Part shown: positions 15,505 to 23,705 of the stretch, in pieces
Layout: each line of letters opens with the position of its first letter
Numbering within the stretch: the first letter of the stretch is position 1
Assembly (NCBI GenBank): GCA_910589655.1
Contig: CAJUTJ010000091.1
Location: forward strand, 1-64,000
DNA: 64,000 nt
Source: an uncultured Acetatifactor sp.
Lineage (GTDB): Bacteria > Bacillota > Clostridia > Lachnospirales > Lachnospiraceae
Reading direction: 5' to 3'
Notes under the pieces: model-generated
Databases searched by the model: none
The model's input: the letters and a program-made list of their open reading frames with translations, nothing else
Told to the model about the DNA's origin: nothing
Made by a program: the position numbers and the translations under genes

Positions 15505-16737
15505 TCAGCCTTTCACCACACCTACAGTCTTCAGCTTTCTCACCGGTGTGACCATATCCAGCTGCTGTGCCATAACCTGTTCAATGTCCTTATAGGCAAA
15601 CCGGCACTCCTCCGCCACATCCTTTTTCTTGCGTTTGCCCAGCACAACATCCTGTTCCTGTAAATCCAGTATGACTTGTTCCACACTGAACGCTTTCATT
15701 GCCCCTGATCTGGAATAATTCCTGCCTGCGCCGTGTGACGAAGTACAGAAGGATTCTTTGTTCCCCCTTCCTTCCACCACATAGCTGTAAGATCCCATGG
15801 CGCCCGGTATCACGGCCATCTCTCCTTCTCTCACTCTGGTGGCGCCCTTTCTATGCACCCATACGTTGGCGTCATAATGATTCTCCAGAGATGCGTAATT
15901 GTGATGGCAGTTGATCTCCTCTCCGAATTCAACGGAATGTCCCGTATGCTTCTCGATCTGTTCCTTCACGATTTCGCAAGTCTTATCCAACATACGGGCG
16001 CGGTTTTCAAAAGCGTAATCCATGGACAGGTTCATCCAATTGATATACTGCTGCCCTTCCTTTGACTGAACCGGCAGGAAGGATAAATGATGCTCCTCCT
16101 TCACCTCACTGTACCACATATTGTTCAGCTCTCTGGCTTTTTTATGGAAATAATCGCAGACAGCCTTCCCCAAATGACGGCTTCCGGAATGAATCATGAT
16201 ACAGAGACAGCCTTCCTGATCCTCCTGAAGCTCTATGAAATGATTGCCTCCTCCCAAGCTTCCCACCTGAAAATATCCGTCACTGATCAGGGGCACCAAC
16301 TCTTTGTTTCCCTCATATTTTTCCATCTCCTCTTTGGCGCGGTCAAGAACCTCGCACTTCTGCGGAAGCTTATACCTTTCCGTGTTCAACGGAATGGCTC
16401 TCATAATGCTGCCGATGACAGCCTGAATGATAGTTCCGTTTCCGATCCGGATCCCTCTGATGTCTTCCATTCGGATATTGGTGGGAATGAAATCCATGCC
16501 GCATCCGATGTCAACCCCCACCGCATTGGGAATGATCACATCCTTTGCTGCAATCACACCGCCGATTGGCATTCCCTTCCCCGCATGAGTGTCCGGCATC
16601 AGGCATACCCATTTATGTATAAAAGGAAGCTGCGAAAGATGATACGCCTGCTCCAGACAATTTTCTTCCAACTGACTTTCATCCTCTAACCATACCTTTA
16701 CCGGAAATCTCGTTTTTTCATTATACAATACAAACAT
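15505..16737 (-). CDS. rtcB: RNA-splicing ligase RtcB
   Basis: 410 aa starting MFVLYNEKTRFPVKVW; the ATG at 16737 follows GGCGAGG. RtcB joins 2',3'-cyclic-phosphate and 5'-OH RNA ends with GTP and Mn2+. Signature residues are present in order: PDTHAGKGMPIGG (~60-72), GVDIGCGM (~87-94) with the metal Asp and Cys, GGGNHFIEL (~177-185), HSGSRHLG (~196-203), NCHHNYASLE (~285-294), and SSHGAGRNYSRSGA (~345-358) whose histidine is guanylylated. No archease gene is nearby; many bacterial RtcBs work without one. The transcript continues through a tRNA-like RNA into an SPFH gene. Confidence 0.93.
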   Translation of the reverse strand: MFVLYNEKTRFPVKVWLEDESQLEENCLEQAYHLSQLPFIHKWVCLMPDTHAGKGMPIGGVIAAKDVIIPNAVGVDIGCGMDFIPTNIRMEDIRGIRIGNGTIIQAVIGSIMRAIPLNTERYKLPQKCEVLDRAKEEMEKYEGNKELVPLISDGYFQVGSLGGGNHFIELQEDQEGCLCIMIHSGSRHLGKAVCDYFHKKARELNNMWYSEVKEEHHLSFLPVQSKEGQQYINWMNLSMDYAFENRARMLDKTCEIVKEQIEKHTGHSVEFGEEINCHHNYASLENHYDANVWVHRKGATRVREGEMAVIPGAMGSYSYVVEGRGNKESFCTSSHGAGRNYSRSGAMKAFSVEQVILDLQEQDVVLGKRKKKDVAEECRFAYKDIEQVMAQQLDMVTPVRKLKTVGVVKG

Positions 16738-17031
16738 ATCCTCGCCGTCCTTTCCTGTTGTTTTACTGTTTTCATTACCTGCCGTCCGCCCCGTAAGGCA
16801 CCCGGTTGAACTGTTATCATTATATGAAATATCTTCCAAAGAATCATTTCAAAAAAGTTGCGAACTTCTTTCCGATCGTTACCGCCTCTGTACGAAATTT
16901 TCCCGCAGCACCGGTTTCTTTACGGAAACTCTGAGAAAAATGCGGTCTCGGAAGCTTTTCAGCGCAGTACGGAATCCGGGCAGCATCGAAGCATTTCATT
17001 CGTTACAATAAAAAAATGGTTAAAAAGCAAA
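16738..17031. other. Upstream region of rtcB
   Basis: On the minus strand a TATAAT lies at plus-strand 16819-16824, about 80 nt before the rtcB start, without a good -35 at normal spacing. I find no sigma-54 -24/-12 site of the kind that drives rtcB in enterobacteria, and no gene. Confidence 0.4.
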
Positions 17032-17066
17032 AAGGATTGAGTCCCGTTTTGTACAGGATTCAATCC
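17032..17066 (-). terminator. Terminator after the GNAT gene
   Basis: GGATTGA and TCAATCC form the stem; on the minus strand it is followed by TTTTTGCTTTTT. The stretch from here to 17257 is the 3' end of that transcript and has no gene. Confidence 0.65.
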
Positions 17067-17257
17067 TCATCCGCCGCATATACGGACTTTTAGCTTACTT
17101 TTCGGTCGGTTCCATGGCTGCGCTGCAGCTCTTCCCGCTTATAATCGGCATTTTATTCCCGGAAACAGCCATCTTTATCGGACATTTTCCGGCAAGGTTC
17201 TGCTTATTTTATAAGTGGACAGTGCATCTCCGTAACCGTGCAGAACGGGTGGAATCA

Positions 17258-17776
17258 TTACGTAATTTCATAAAAATGATACAATTCCTCTTTTTCATCG
17301 TTTATGTCTTTATACAGCTCCTTTTTCGTCAATTCGAATCCCGCTTTTTCAATAACTTTCCATGATGATACATTTTCCGCTCTGACGGTGGCTATCATTT
17401 TCGGAACAGAATACTGCTTGAGAAAATATTCCGTATAGGCTTTCACTGCTTCAGACGCATAACCGTTGTTTCTGTACTGCGCTCCGATAAAGTAGGTAAT
17501 GCCTGTTTCCTGAAGGTCATCATAATAGGAGCATCCCACGGAACCGACTACAATATTTCCTTCCTTTAAAACAATTGTATATGCCAGATAATCCATAGCC
17601 GGATTATTTCTGACTGCAAAACTATTTGCTTCGGCGATCCATTTCTTTAACCATCTGCCGCAGTTCTTGTCAAAACCGCAATCGTTTAAGCTTCCGTCTG
17701 CCGCCATCTCAACAAAAGGCAGCTCATCTTCCGCTTTCACATCTCGAATCAGCAATCTTTGTGTTTCAATCTGCAT
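17258..17776 (-). CDS. GNAT family N-acetyltransferase (RimJ/RimL-like)
   Basis: 172 aa starting MQIETQRLLIRDVKAEDELP, the standard opening of RimJ/RimL-type acetyltransferases, with GGAGG upstream of the ATG at 17776. The acetyl-CoA site is the IGAQYRNNGYASEAVKAYTEY segment (~95-115); IATVRAENVSSWKVIEKAGF (~127-146) is motif B. It transfers acetyl from acetyl-CoA to an amine, perhaps a protein N terminus, aminoglycoside or polyamine; the substrate is unknown. It appears monocistronic. Confidence 0.85.
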   Translation of the reverse strand: MQIETQRLLIRDVKAEDELPFVEMAADGSLNDCGFDKNCGRWLKKWIAEANSFAVRNNPAMDYLAYTIVLKEGNIVVGSVGCSYYDDLQETGITYFIGAQYRNNGYASEAVKAYTEYFLKQYSVPKMIATVRAENVSSWKVIEKAGFELTKKELYKDINDEKEELYHFYEIT

Positions 17777-17979
17777 CAGCAAAACCTCCGTAAATTTTAT
17801 TTTTCCCCTTCGGGACAATCCCAATGAATGTAAACCTCAGACCCTCAAACTCTTAATAAGCTGTGGCAAAACCGTAGAGAATCCTCTTACGGATTTTTCG
17901 GGAAATAAAGTTTTATGGAATCAGAATAACACATTTGGGCATTCCATTCTACCTCACACATTATTATAAAAAAACATAA

Positions 17980-18002
17980 GCCGGCACACGCTAAGTGCCG
18001 GC
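17980..18002 (-). terminator. Terminator after the GH106-like gene
   Basis: GCCGGCAC pairs with GTGCCGGC around a 7-nt loop; on the minus strand TTTTTTT follows shortly after. It is placed ~70 nt beyond the stop of the large glycoside hydrolase. Confidence 0.85.
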
Positions 18003-18073
18003 CCATGTTTTTCCCGCTGATTTACATGCTCATATCGGCCAAATCCGATCTCAAGACCGTCCCTCTTACTCCC

Positions 18074-21000
18074 TCAATCCTTCTTCCATTGAACCACCGG
18101 GGGCACCAGTATGCCGAACCGGCGGAACTGATAACCGTAGCTCCATTTCTTTCCTTTCGTGCGCCATGTGTTGGGCCCGTAATATTCTTCCCGGCGGTTG
18201 CAGTTATGCAGCTGCCCGAAGGTGTTAAACCGGTTTCCGTATACGGTTAAATCTATCCTATGCTCTTTTCCCGGCTCTGTCCCAAAGTATGCTTTATAAG
18301 GCGCCCGGTAAAAATCCTGCCCCTGTCCGCCGTCCAGCTCTCCGTGCAGCAGCACGGCTTCATATTCCGGAACCTGTAACGCCATCCTGCCGCCGCGTCC
18401 GGCGAGAGGAATATGATACGTAATATTCCCGCCGTAAAAGGGAAAGCCCTGATGTACCACATCCGCAAAACCGATCCGATCAGGTTTGCTGTCTATTACA
18501 GCATATCCCTCCCGGATATAAACGCCGAAATCTCCCAGCAGATAACACCATTCCATGTCTGTATCCGCCCCATAGGGAAAGGTCAGCATCAGCGTATTCC
18601 GGCCCTTCCGCAAAGAGCCCAAGTCCTGACATGCAAGCACCCGGTCCACATAGTAACGCCCCGTTTCCTTCCGGTCAATTTCTTTCCCGTTCCACCAAAT
18701 CAGTGCTTTCTCATTTTCCAGAGCAAGCGTCACATTGGAAAGTTCCATATCCGACCGGATCGTATATCGCAAGGTTACGGAATGTTCCTCTGAGGAATCG
18801 CTTCTCAGCCACGGCTGGGGCATACTGTCATTACGAAGCGGATACCCCAGTTCTCTCCGCAGCTTCTCGTCTATCCGCAGAATCTCTTCCTCTTCCTGCC
18901 AGTCTTTACCGTCCATAGAATATTCTGCCTGATCCAGCAGGAAAACATTGGGTTCCCACAGAGAATATTCCACAGGATCTTTCAGATTATATTCTGACAG
19001 GACAATCTCTCCGGCTTCCTCCTCCGTATCACACATACCCGGATTATTCTGTCTCTCCCATCCTATATCCGATCTCTGCCCGTGGCAATCGCTGTCAGCT
19101 CTCTGCACGCTGCACTTGCCGTCAACATCCTGCCCACCGCAATCGCTGTCAATTCTCTGCACGCTGCACTTGCCGTCAACATCCTGCCCACCGCACCTGC
19201 CGTGAACATCCTGCCCATCCGACCCGCTGTCCGCTGATTCCGGTGAGAGCCGGAACAGCAGCGAATCATCCTCATAGATCCTGACCTTTATCAAAGTGTT
19301 TCCTTCCGTCTGTTTCCCATAGACTCTTTCCCCTTTCCCGCTCTCGCAGTCAAGCTTTTCCACGGACCATACGCCTTTTGCGGATAGGATATATTCCTCT
19401 CCCTCTTTCGTATCCCCCCAGAGATTATATTCCAATCCGTTGTTCTTCTTCCCGTGTGCGATAAAAAGGTATCTCTCTTCCCCGTCCTGTCTGAGCTGGT
19501 ACAGCAGACGGTCCGCCGCCCCGCCGTCAAGGCTGTGAACCGCAATCTCCCTATGTTCCCGGAGACTTTCTGTGAGAGCCCATTTGTCGAAACCGATTCT
19601 TTTCCATCTTCGGAAAATCCGTTCGGCGTCCTTGCTTCCGATTCCGTCCACATAAGCGGGGGCATCTCCCATGACAATTACCTTTCCGCCATTTTCTTCA
19701 AACTGCCGGAGTAAGGATAAGGTGGTCCGGCGGATGGTATACAATGCCGGCACTACCACCGCATCGTACTTCATCTCTCCCATACGCAGCCCGTCCGTCT
19801 CCACGCTTCCGTGCACCGCCAGCAAAGCCTCCGACAGATAATCAAAATCCAGCTGGCCGAACAGCAGCCACTCCGCAAGCTGCCCGTACTGTTCCTCGAG
19901 TTTCATGCGTTCCTGCCGTGTGGTGGAATCCGGCCCAAGCAGCATCCAATAACTTTCCACCGGATGAATCACTCCGATATGCACCACCGGTCTGCCCTTC
20001 TCCAAAATCATCTTCAACCGGGCATAATAGTCCTCCAGCAAGGGATATTTCTCATACCATGTTGTATGGGCGTCAATGGGCGAAGGATAATCCCTCTTGG
20101 CCTCTCCTTTCATGGTCATCCATGCCAGATGAGGGACGCGGAAAGTGACTCCCAGCGCCGCAAGCCAGTCTCCCATATGTTTATGCCCCCGGAAATCAAA
20201 ATCCCAGTTCGTCACCCCGTATATCTCACACATTACTCCCCGTCTGCCCAGCTGATGCGCCACGCTCTGAGCCTGCTTTGCGGTGGTATATTCGTGGCGG
20301 TCCGCAAGCATATCACATCCGGGCAGGTCCCAATGGGCCAGCGTATACATGACCTCACCAATGGAACGGGTCATAGCCTCCAATGAATTCTCACCCAGCA
20401 GATGCCCCGTAAAAAGGAGATTGTGCTCTCTACTCCATTTTCCAAGCTGTGCCCCATAAGCCTCCGTGAACATTTCGGACAGGCACACACGGTATTGATA
20501 TCTGACCGGAGAGACAGTGCCGTCCCCATATTCCCAGATAATCTCCGGAATCCGTTCCGGAAGCTCCTCCCCGTACTTCTTAATATAGAGCCGCCCTAAA
20601 GCTTCCGAATAAGGAATACCGATGTCCTCCGCCTGATTCCCGTCTTTTAGATTCTCAGTCTTGTAAAAGCAAGGTTCATCCGTGAAAACGGCTTCCACTG
20701 CAGCACCGAACTCCTCCCCCACCGCTGCTGCATACGGTTCATAAGCCACCTGCAGGAACCTTCGCATGGCTTCCGGATTCAGCGTATCTCCATATCTGCC
20801 GTTGTTAAACCAAGGAGAAGGCTCCAATGTACACAGATACAGATACCAGATCGTTTCCCCTTCACAAACCCCTTCCTTACAACTATAAGCTTCCAGTCTC
20901 CCGTCCTTCAGACGAATATCAAAGGTGCAAAGCAGCTCCAGATCCCCGCCGCCCGCCACCCGGGAGGTAAAAATCTTTTCCCTCTTGTGAGGGCCGTTGG

Positions 21001-21355
21001 GATAAAAATGCTTTGAAAAAAGCAGGTACTTACAAGCATATTCCTCATGCCCTTCCGTTACCCGCCCTGCGCCAAATCCTGATGGCCATTTATCTTCGTC
21101 ATACAACCATATTTTCATAGAATTCTCTTTGGCATAGTCAACGCACTCCCTGACATGCCCCATAAACTCTGCGCCCAGATACTCCGTCTCAAGCCCTATC
21201 CGGGAATGGATCTCTGCGCCTCCAAAGCCCATATTCTTTAAATCTTCCATCTGTTCTTTCAGAAGATCAGAACACAGCTTCCCGTTCCAAGACCACATCG
21301 GTATCCCTCTGTACGCGTTTGTAGGTTTTTCCCATAAGTCCTTTTCTGTCATCAT
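18074..21355 (-). CDS. Large GH106-like glycoside hydrolase
   Basis: 1093 aa, cytosolic (no signal peptide). The start is ATG 21355, six bases after AAGGGAGG. The N-terminal ~600 residues look like the (beta/alpha)8 catalytic part of the GH106/alpha-L-rhamnosidase-like group: RGIPMWSWNG (~13-22), IWLYDEDKWPSGFGAG (~80-95) and AVFTDEPCFY (~225-234) with candidate acidic residues, TGHLLGENSLEAMTRSIGE (~320-340). A C-terminal beta-sandwich (~800-1090, LRYTIRSDMELSNVTLALEN) resembles the galactose-binding-like domain. An odd low-complexity repeat insertion lies at ~713-765. The gene probably removes rhamnose or a related sugar from an imported oligosaccharide. A permease remnant sits directly upstream. 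Confidence 0.75.
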   Translation of the reverse strand: MMTEKDLWEKPTNAYRGIPMWSWNGKLCSDLLKEQMEDLKNMGFGGAEIHSRIGLETEYLGAEFMGHVRECVDYAKENSMKIWLYDEDKWPSGFGAGRVTEGHEEYACKYLLFSKHFYPNGPHKREKIFTSRVAGGGDLELLCTFDIRLKDGRLEAYSCKEGVCEGETIWYLYLCTLEPSPWFNNGRYGDTLNPEAMRRFLQVAYEPYAAAVGEEFGAAVEAVFTDEPCFYKTENLKDGNQAEDIGIPYSEALGRLYIKKYGEELPERIPEIIWEYGDGTVSPVRYQYRVCLSEMFTEAYGAQLGKWSREHNLLFTGHLLGENSLEAMTRSIGEVMYTLAHWDLPGCDMLADRHEYTTAKQAQSVAHQLGRRGVMCEIYGVTNWDFDFRGHKHMGDWLAALGVTFRVPHLAWMTMKGEAKRDYPSPIDAHTTWYEKYPLLEDYYARLKMILEKGRPVVHIGVIHPVESYWMLLGPDSTTRQERMKLEEQYGQLAEWLLFGQLDFDYLSEALLAVHGSVETDGLRMGEMKYDAVVVPALYTIRRTTLSLLRQFEENGGKVIVMGDAPAYVDGIGSKDAERIFRRWKRIGFDKWALTESLREHREIAVHSLDGGAADRLLYQLRQDGEERYLFIAHGKKNNGLEYNLWGDTKEGEEYILSAKGVWSVEKLDCESGKGERVYGKQTEGNTLIKVRIYEDDSLLFRLSPESADSGSDGQDVHGRCGGQDVDGKCSVQRIDSDCGGQDVDGKCSVQRADSDCHGQRSDIGWERQNNPGMCDTEEEAGEIVLSEYNLKDPVEYSLWEPNVFLLDQAEYSMDGKDWQEEEEILRIDEKLRRELGYPLRNDSMPQPWLRSDSSEEHSVTLRYTIRSDMELSNVTLALENEKALIWWNGKEIDRKETGRYYVDRVLACQDLGSLRKGRNTLMLTFPYGADTDMEWCYLLGDFGVYIREGYAVIDSKPDRIGFADVVHQGFPFYGGNITYHIPLAGRGGRMALQVPEYEAVLLHGELDGGQGQDFYRAPYKAYFGTEPGKEHRIDLTVYGNRFNTFGQLHNCNRREEYYGPNTWRTKGKKWSYGYQFRRFGILVPPVVQWKKD
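19085..19215. repeat. In-frame 54-bp tandem repeat inside the GH106-like gene
   Basis: The encoded unit is GGQDVDGKCSVQRIDSDC (18 residues); two full units and flanking partial units (GGQDVHGRC, HGQRSD) are present. The DNA copies are almost identical, so the expansion is recent. It lies in the linker between the catalytic part and the beta-sandwich and adds several cysteines. Confidence 0.85.
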
Positions 21356-21369
21356 TCGTATCCTCCCTT

Positions 21370-21385
21370 GCGCGCTGCGGCACAC
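21370..21385 (-). promoter_or_regulatory. Start-proximal GC hairpin, copy upstream of the GH106-like gene
   Basis: On the minus strand GTGTGC-CGCA-GCGCGC forms a 6-bp stem with two G-U pairs; its 3' foot is 14 nt before the ATG and AAGGGAGG follows it. It belongs to the hairpin family described in the findings. Confidence 0.6.
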
Positions 21386-21401
21386 ACTCATACATTTTGA
21401 T

Positions 21402-21500
21402 TCAGCCTTTCACTGCTCCCATCATCATACCATACATAATCCGTTTATGCATTAGTAAAAACAGGATTACGGAAGGTATGGACACCAAGCCCTCCAAACA
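21402..21500 (-). pseudogene. C-terminal remnant of a sugar ABC-transporter permease
   Basis: The minus strand encodes, in one open frame ending at 21402, LVSIPSVILFLLMHKRIM followed by YGMMMGAVKG and a stop. This is the characteristic last helix and tail of MalG/AraQ-type permeases; the intact permease at 38479 ends in ITMGAVKG. The rest of the gene is missing beyond about 21500. The large hydrolase was therefore probably once the last gene of a sugar-uptake operon. Confidence 0.65.
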
Positions 21501-21504
21501 CCCC

Positions 21505-21534
21505 TTTCAAAAAAGCCTCAGGATATGATATAAT
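21505..21534 (+). promoter_or_regulatory. Candidate promoter of the WYL-DUF4317-WYL operon
   Basis: TATAAT at 21529-21534 with a weak -35 (TTTCAA, 21505-21510) at 18-nt spacing. It would give a ~165-nt leader before the first WYL gene and lies just past the permease remnant. Confidence 0.45.
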
Positions 21535-21708
21535 GTCCTTATTCCATATAATCGGCGGCCGAATAGCCATTCACCGGAAACTATGAAGCAATCGGACACG
21601 GCTCTACGTCGAAACGGTCCGGCCAAGTAATGTAAACGGCAAATCAGAAACCGTCTCCAAAAGGAAGACGAATCACGGAAGCGGCGGCGGAACCGAAACG
21701 GAGGAAAA

Positions 21709-22962
21709 ATGTCGGATTTTCAGGAACTGGTTAAACGTTTTCCCAAAACAAGAGAATATGTCCGTGATTTCTTCGTCTATGGCTTTAAGACCAGAGAGGA
21801 ATTCAAAGACAAAAGCCCCCGCACCTACGATAACGAACGGCGGCGGCTGGAGAGCTGGCTTGGAAAATATGTGCGGAAAGATTACGTAACGGGCGGATCC
21901 AATATCTCCCTCGCAATAGACAGCAACCTTCTGGACACCAATCCGCTGTTCCGGGTGTGGAAGACGAAAAGCTTTACCGACAACGATATTGTCCTGCATT
22001 TCCTGATCTTGGATTTGCTGCAAGACGGCGCCGGGCTGACCGCGGAAGAGATTACCGGACGTCTGCTCACAGAATACGAAGCCCTGTTTGACGTCCAGAC
22101 CGTCCGCCGGAAATGCAATGCTTACGAAAAGGAGGGTTTGCTCCATAGGGAAAGAGCCGGAAAAAGGCTGGTTTATTCTCTGGACAATTCTCTCGCCGCT
22201 TGGATAAAGTCTAACGAGGGCATGGCGGATGCTCTTGCCTTTTACCAGATGGCCGGCTGCTTTGGAATTGTGGGAAATCATCTGACAGAACAGCTGGATT
22301 TCCGAAATCAAAGCTTCCGCGTGAAACACAGTTTCTGCGTACATACATTGGAAGAGGAAATCCTTTTATCCCTTTTGGATGCCATGAACAAGAAGACGAG
22401 TGTACGGCTGGAAATAAAGAGTTCCCGAAACGGGGCGGTGAATACCGCCAACTGTACGCCCTTGCAGATTTTTACCAGCACCAGAAGCGGCCGGCGTTTT
22501 CTATGTGCCTATTTAAGCAAGGGCAAACGTTTTACCTGCTACCGTTTGGATACGATAAAAGTCGTCACCCCTCTGGAGCAATCGGAAAATTATGACGAAC
22601 TGCTGTCCATGCTGAACCGGAACCGCGGACTGCTCTGGGGCGTATCCTTTCAGGGTAAAGACCAACACCATCTTGACAGGCTGACTATGACGATACAAGC
22701 CGCGGAACCCTGCGAAAACTATATTGTAGAGCGTTTACGGCGGGAAGGCAGAGGCGGCTCCGTCACACGGATAGACAAAAATATTTATCGATATGAGACG
22801 GAAGCTTTCGATTGCAATGAAATGCTGCCATGGCTCCGCACTTTTATCGGCAGAATTTTGTCTCTGGAATGTACTGCCAAATCCGTAGAACAATGTTTCT
22901 ATCATGATTTACAGACGATGTATCGAATGTATCAAATCCATACAAAAAGTCCGGACGTTTAG
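21709..22962 (+). CDS. WYL-domain transcriptional regulator (first of a pair)
   Basis: 417 aa. The N-terminal ~190 residues contain a winged-helix-like part (RKCNAYEKEGLLHRERAGKRLVYSL, ~128-152). The WYL domain follows at ~220-300, where TPLQIFTSTRSGRRFLCAYL (~247-266) and the FTCYRLDTIK strand correspond to the core; the WYL tripeptide itself is degenerate (FLC). WYL domains bind ligands or nucleic acid and often control stress or defence genes. It is followed by a DUF4317 gene and a second WYL gene on the same strand. Confidence 0.75.
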   Translation: MSDFQELVKRFPKTREYVRDFFVYGFKTREEFKDKSPRTYDNERRRLESWLGKYVRKDYVTGGSNISLAIDSNLLDTNPLFRVWKTKSFTDNDIVLHFLILDLLQDGAGLTAEEITGRLLTEYEALFDVQTVRRKCNAYEKEGLLHRERAGKRLVYSLDNSLAAWIKSNEGMADALAFYQMAGCFGIVGNHLTEQLDFRNQSFRVKHSFCVHTLEEEILLSLLDAMNKKTSVRLEIKSSRNGAVNTANCTPLQIFTSTRSGRRFLCAYLSKGKRFTCYRLDTIKVVTPLEQSENYDELLSMLNRNRGLLWGVSFQGKDQHHLDRLTMTIQAAEPCENYIVERLRREGRGGSVTRIDKNIYRYETEAFDCNEMLPWLRTFIGRILSLECTAKSVEQCFYHDLQTMYRMYQIHTKSPDV

Positions 22963-23033
22963 ACGCCGCAAGAATGACGGGACTTTTACAGCAAGCAGAG
23001 AAAACGTACCGCTTACAAGGAGAATCAACAGCT

Positions 23034-23669
23034 ATGGAAAAAATCAACCGCGAAGATATGCTGGAGCTGACCAGACGCATGACTTTAAAACGAAATTGTT
23101 TTGACAGAATAGCAGGCGCATACATGGATGAGGAGGGCTTTGTGGACGGGACCTTTAACCGGCATTTCCAGAAGCTGACGGCCAAAGAACGGCAGACCAA
23201 TCTGGACCTTGCAAAGACAATCCCCTTTTCGGACACCAACAGGCAGCTGAGGGAATACGTATTTCAGGAAGCGGACAGAAAACAGGGGAACTTGTGGCAG
23301 CTTCTGATGGCATTAAAAGAATGCGGGCTGGAAAATGATGCCATGCTGGATGTTTTCTATGAAGAATTCGGAAGCAGGTGCAGACCCGGCGGCAGCTATG
23401 CCGTTTACTTTTTCCACGGCTGCTATGACGTGCCTCTGAAAGCCAGTGACAAGGAAAGTCTCTGGGAATCGGAAGAAGTCTTTGAATTCCTCATTTGTAC
23501 GTTCTGTCCGGTAACCGGAGATTATGAGCCGGGAAAACCGGAATACGGCTTCCTTTTCCCCGCCTTCAGGGACAGAAGCAGTGACATTCACAGGATCGAC
23601 ATTTTCCGGGAAGACGGTAACTTCCCTCAAACGGAAAGATTAGAAGATATTTTGTTTTCATGTAATTAA
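23034..23669 (+). CDS. DUF4317 domain protein, short form
   Basis: 211 aa starting MEKINREDMLELTRRMTLKR; AAGGAG lies 11 nt upstream. The opening, FFHGCYDVPLKASDKESLWE (~128-147), FEFLICTFCPV (~154-164) and GFLFPAFRDRSSDIHRIDIF (~179-198) match DUF4317, a family nearly confined to Clostridia. The usual length is about 390 residues, so this copy ends where the second half would begin. Function unknown. Its place between two WYL regulators suggests a three-protein unit. Confidence 0.75.
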   Translation: MEKINREDMLELTRRMTLKRNCFDRIAGAYMDEEGFVDGTFNRHFQKLTAKERQTNLDLAKTIPFSDTNRQLREYVFQEADRKQGNLWQLLMALKECGLENDAMLDVFYEEFGSRCRPGGSYAVYFFHGCYDVPLKASDKESLWESEEVFEFLICTFCPVTGDYEPGKPEYGFLFPAFRDRSSDIHRIDIFREDGNFPQTERLEDILFSCN

Positions 23670-23670
23670 A

Positions 23671-23689
23671 GTGCGTCGTTCCGGCGCGC
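23671..23689 (+). promoter_or_regulatory. Start-proximal GC hairpin, copy upstream of the second WYL gene
   Basis: GTGCG and CGCGC form a 5-bp stem; its 3' foot is 16 nt before the TTG start and AAGGGAGGG follows directly. Confidence 0.5.
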
Positions 23690-23705
23690 AAGGGAGGGTG
23701 CGATT

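Noticed and set aside
16738..16900. Sigma-54/RtcR control of rtcB
   Set aside because: No -24/-12 GG-N10-GC element and no RtcR-like gene in the window.
17258..17776. Aminoglycoside acetyltransferase assignment
   Set aside because: The fold is GNAT but nothing identifies an antibiotic substrate, so only the family is given.
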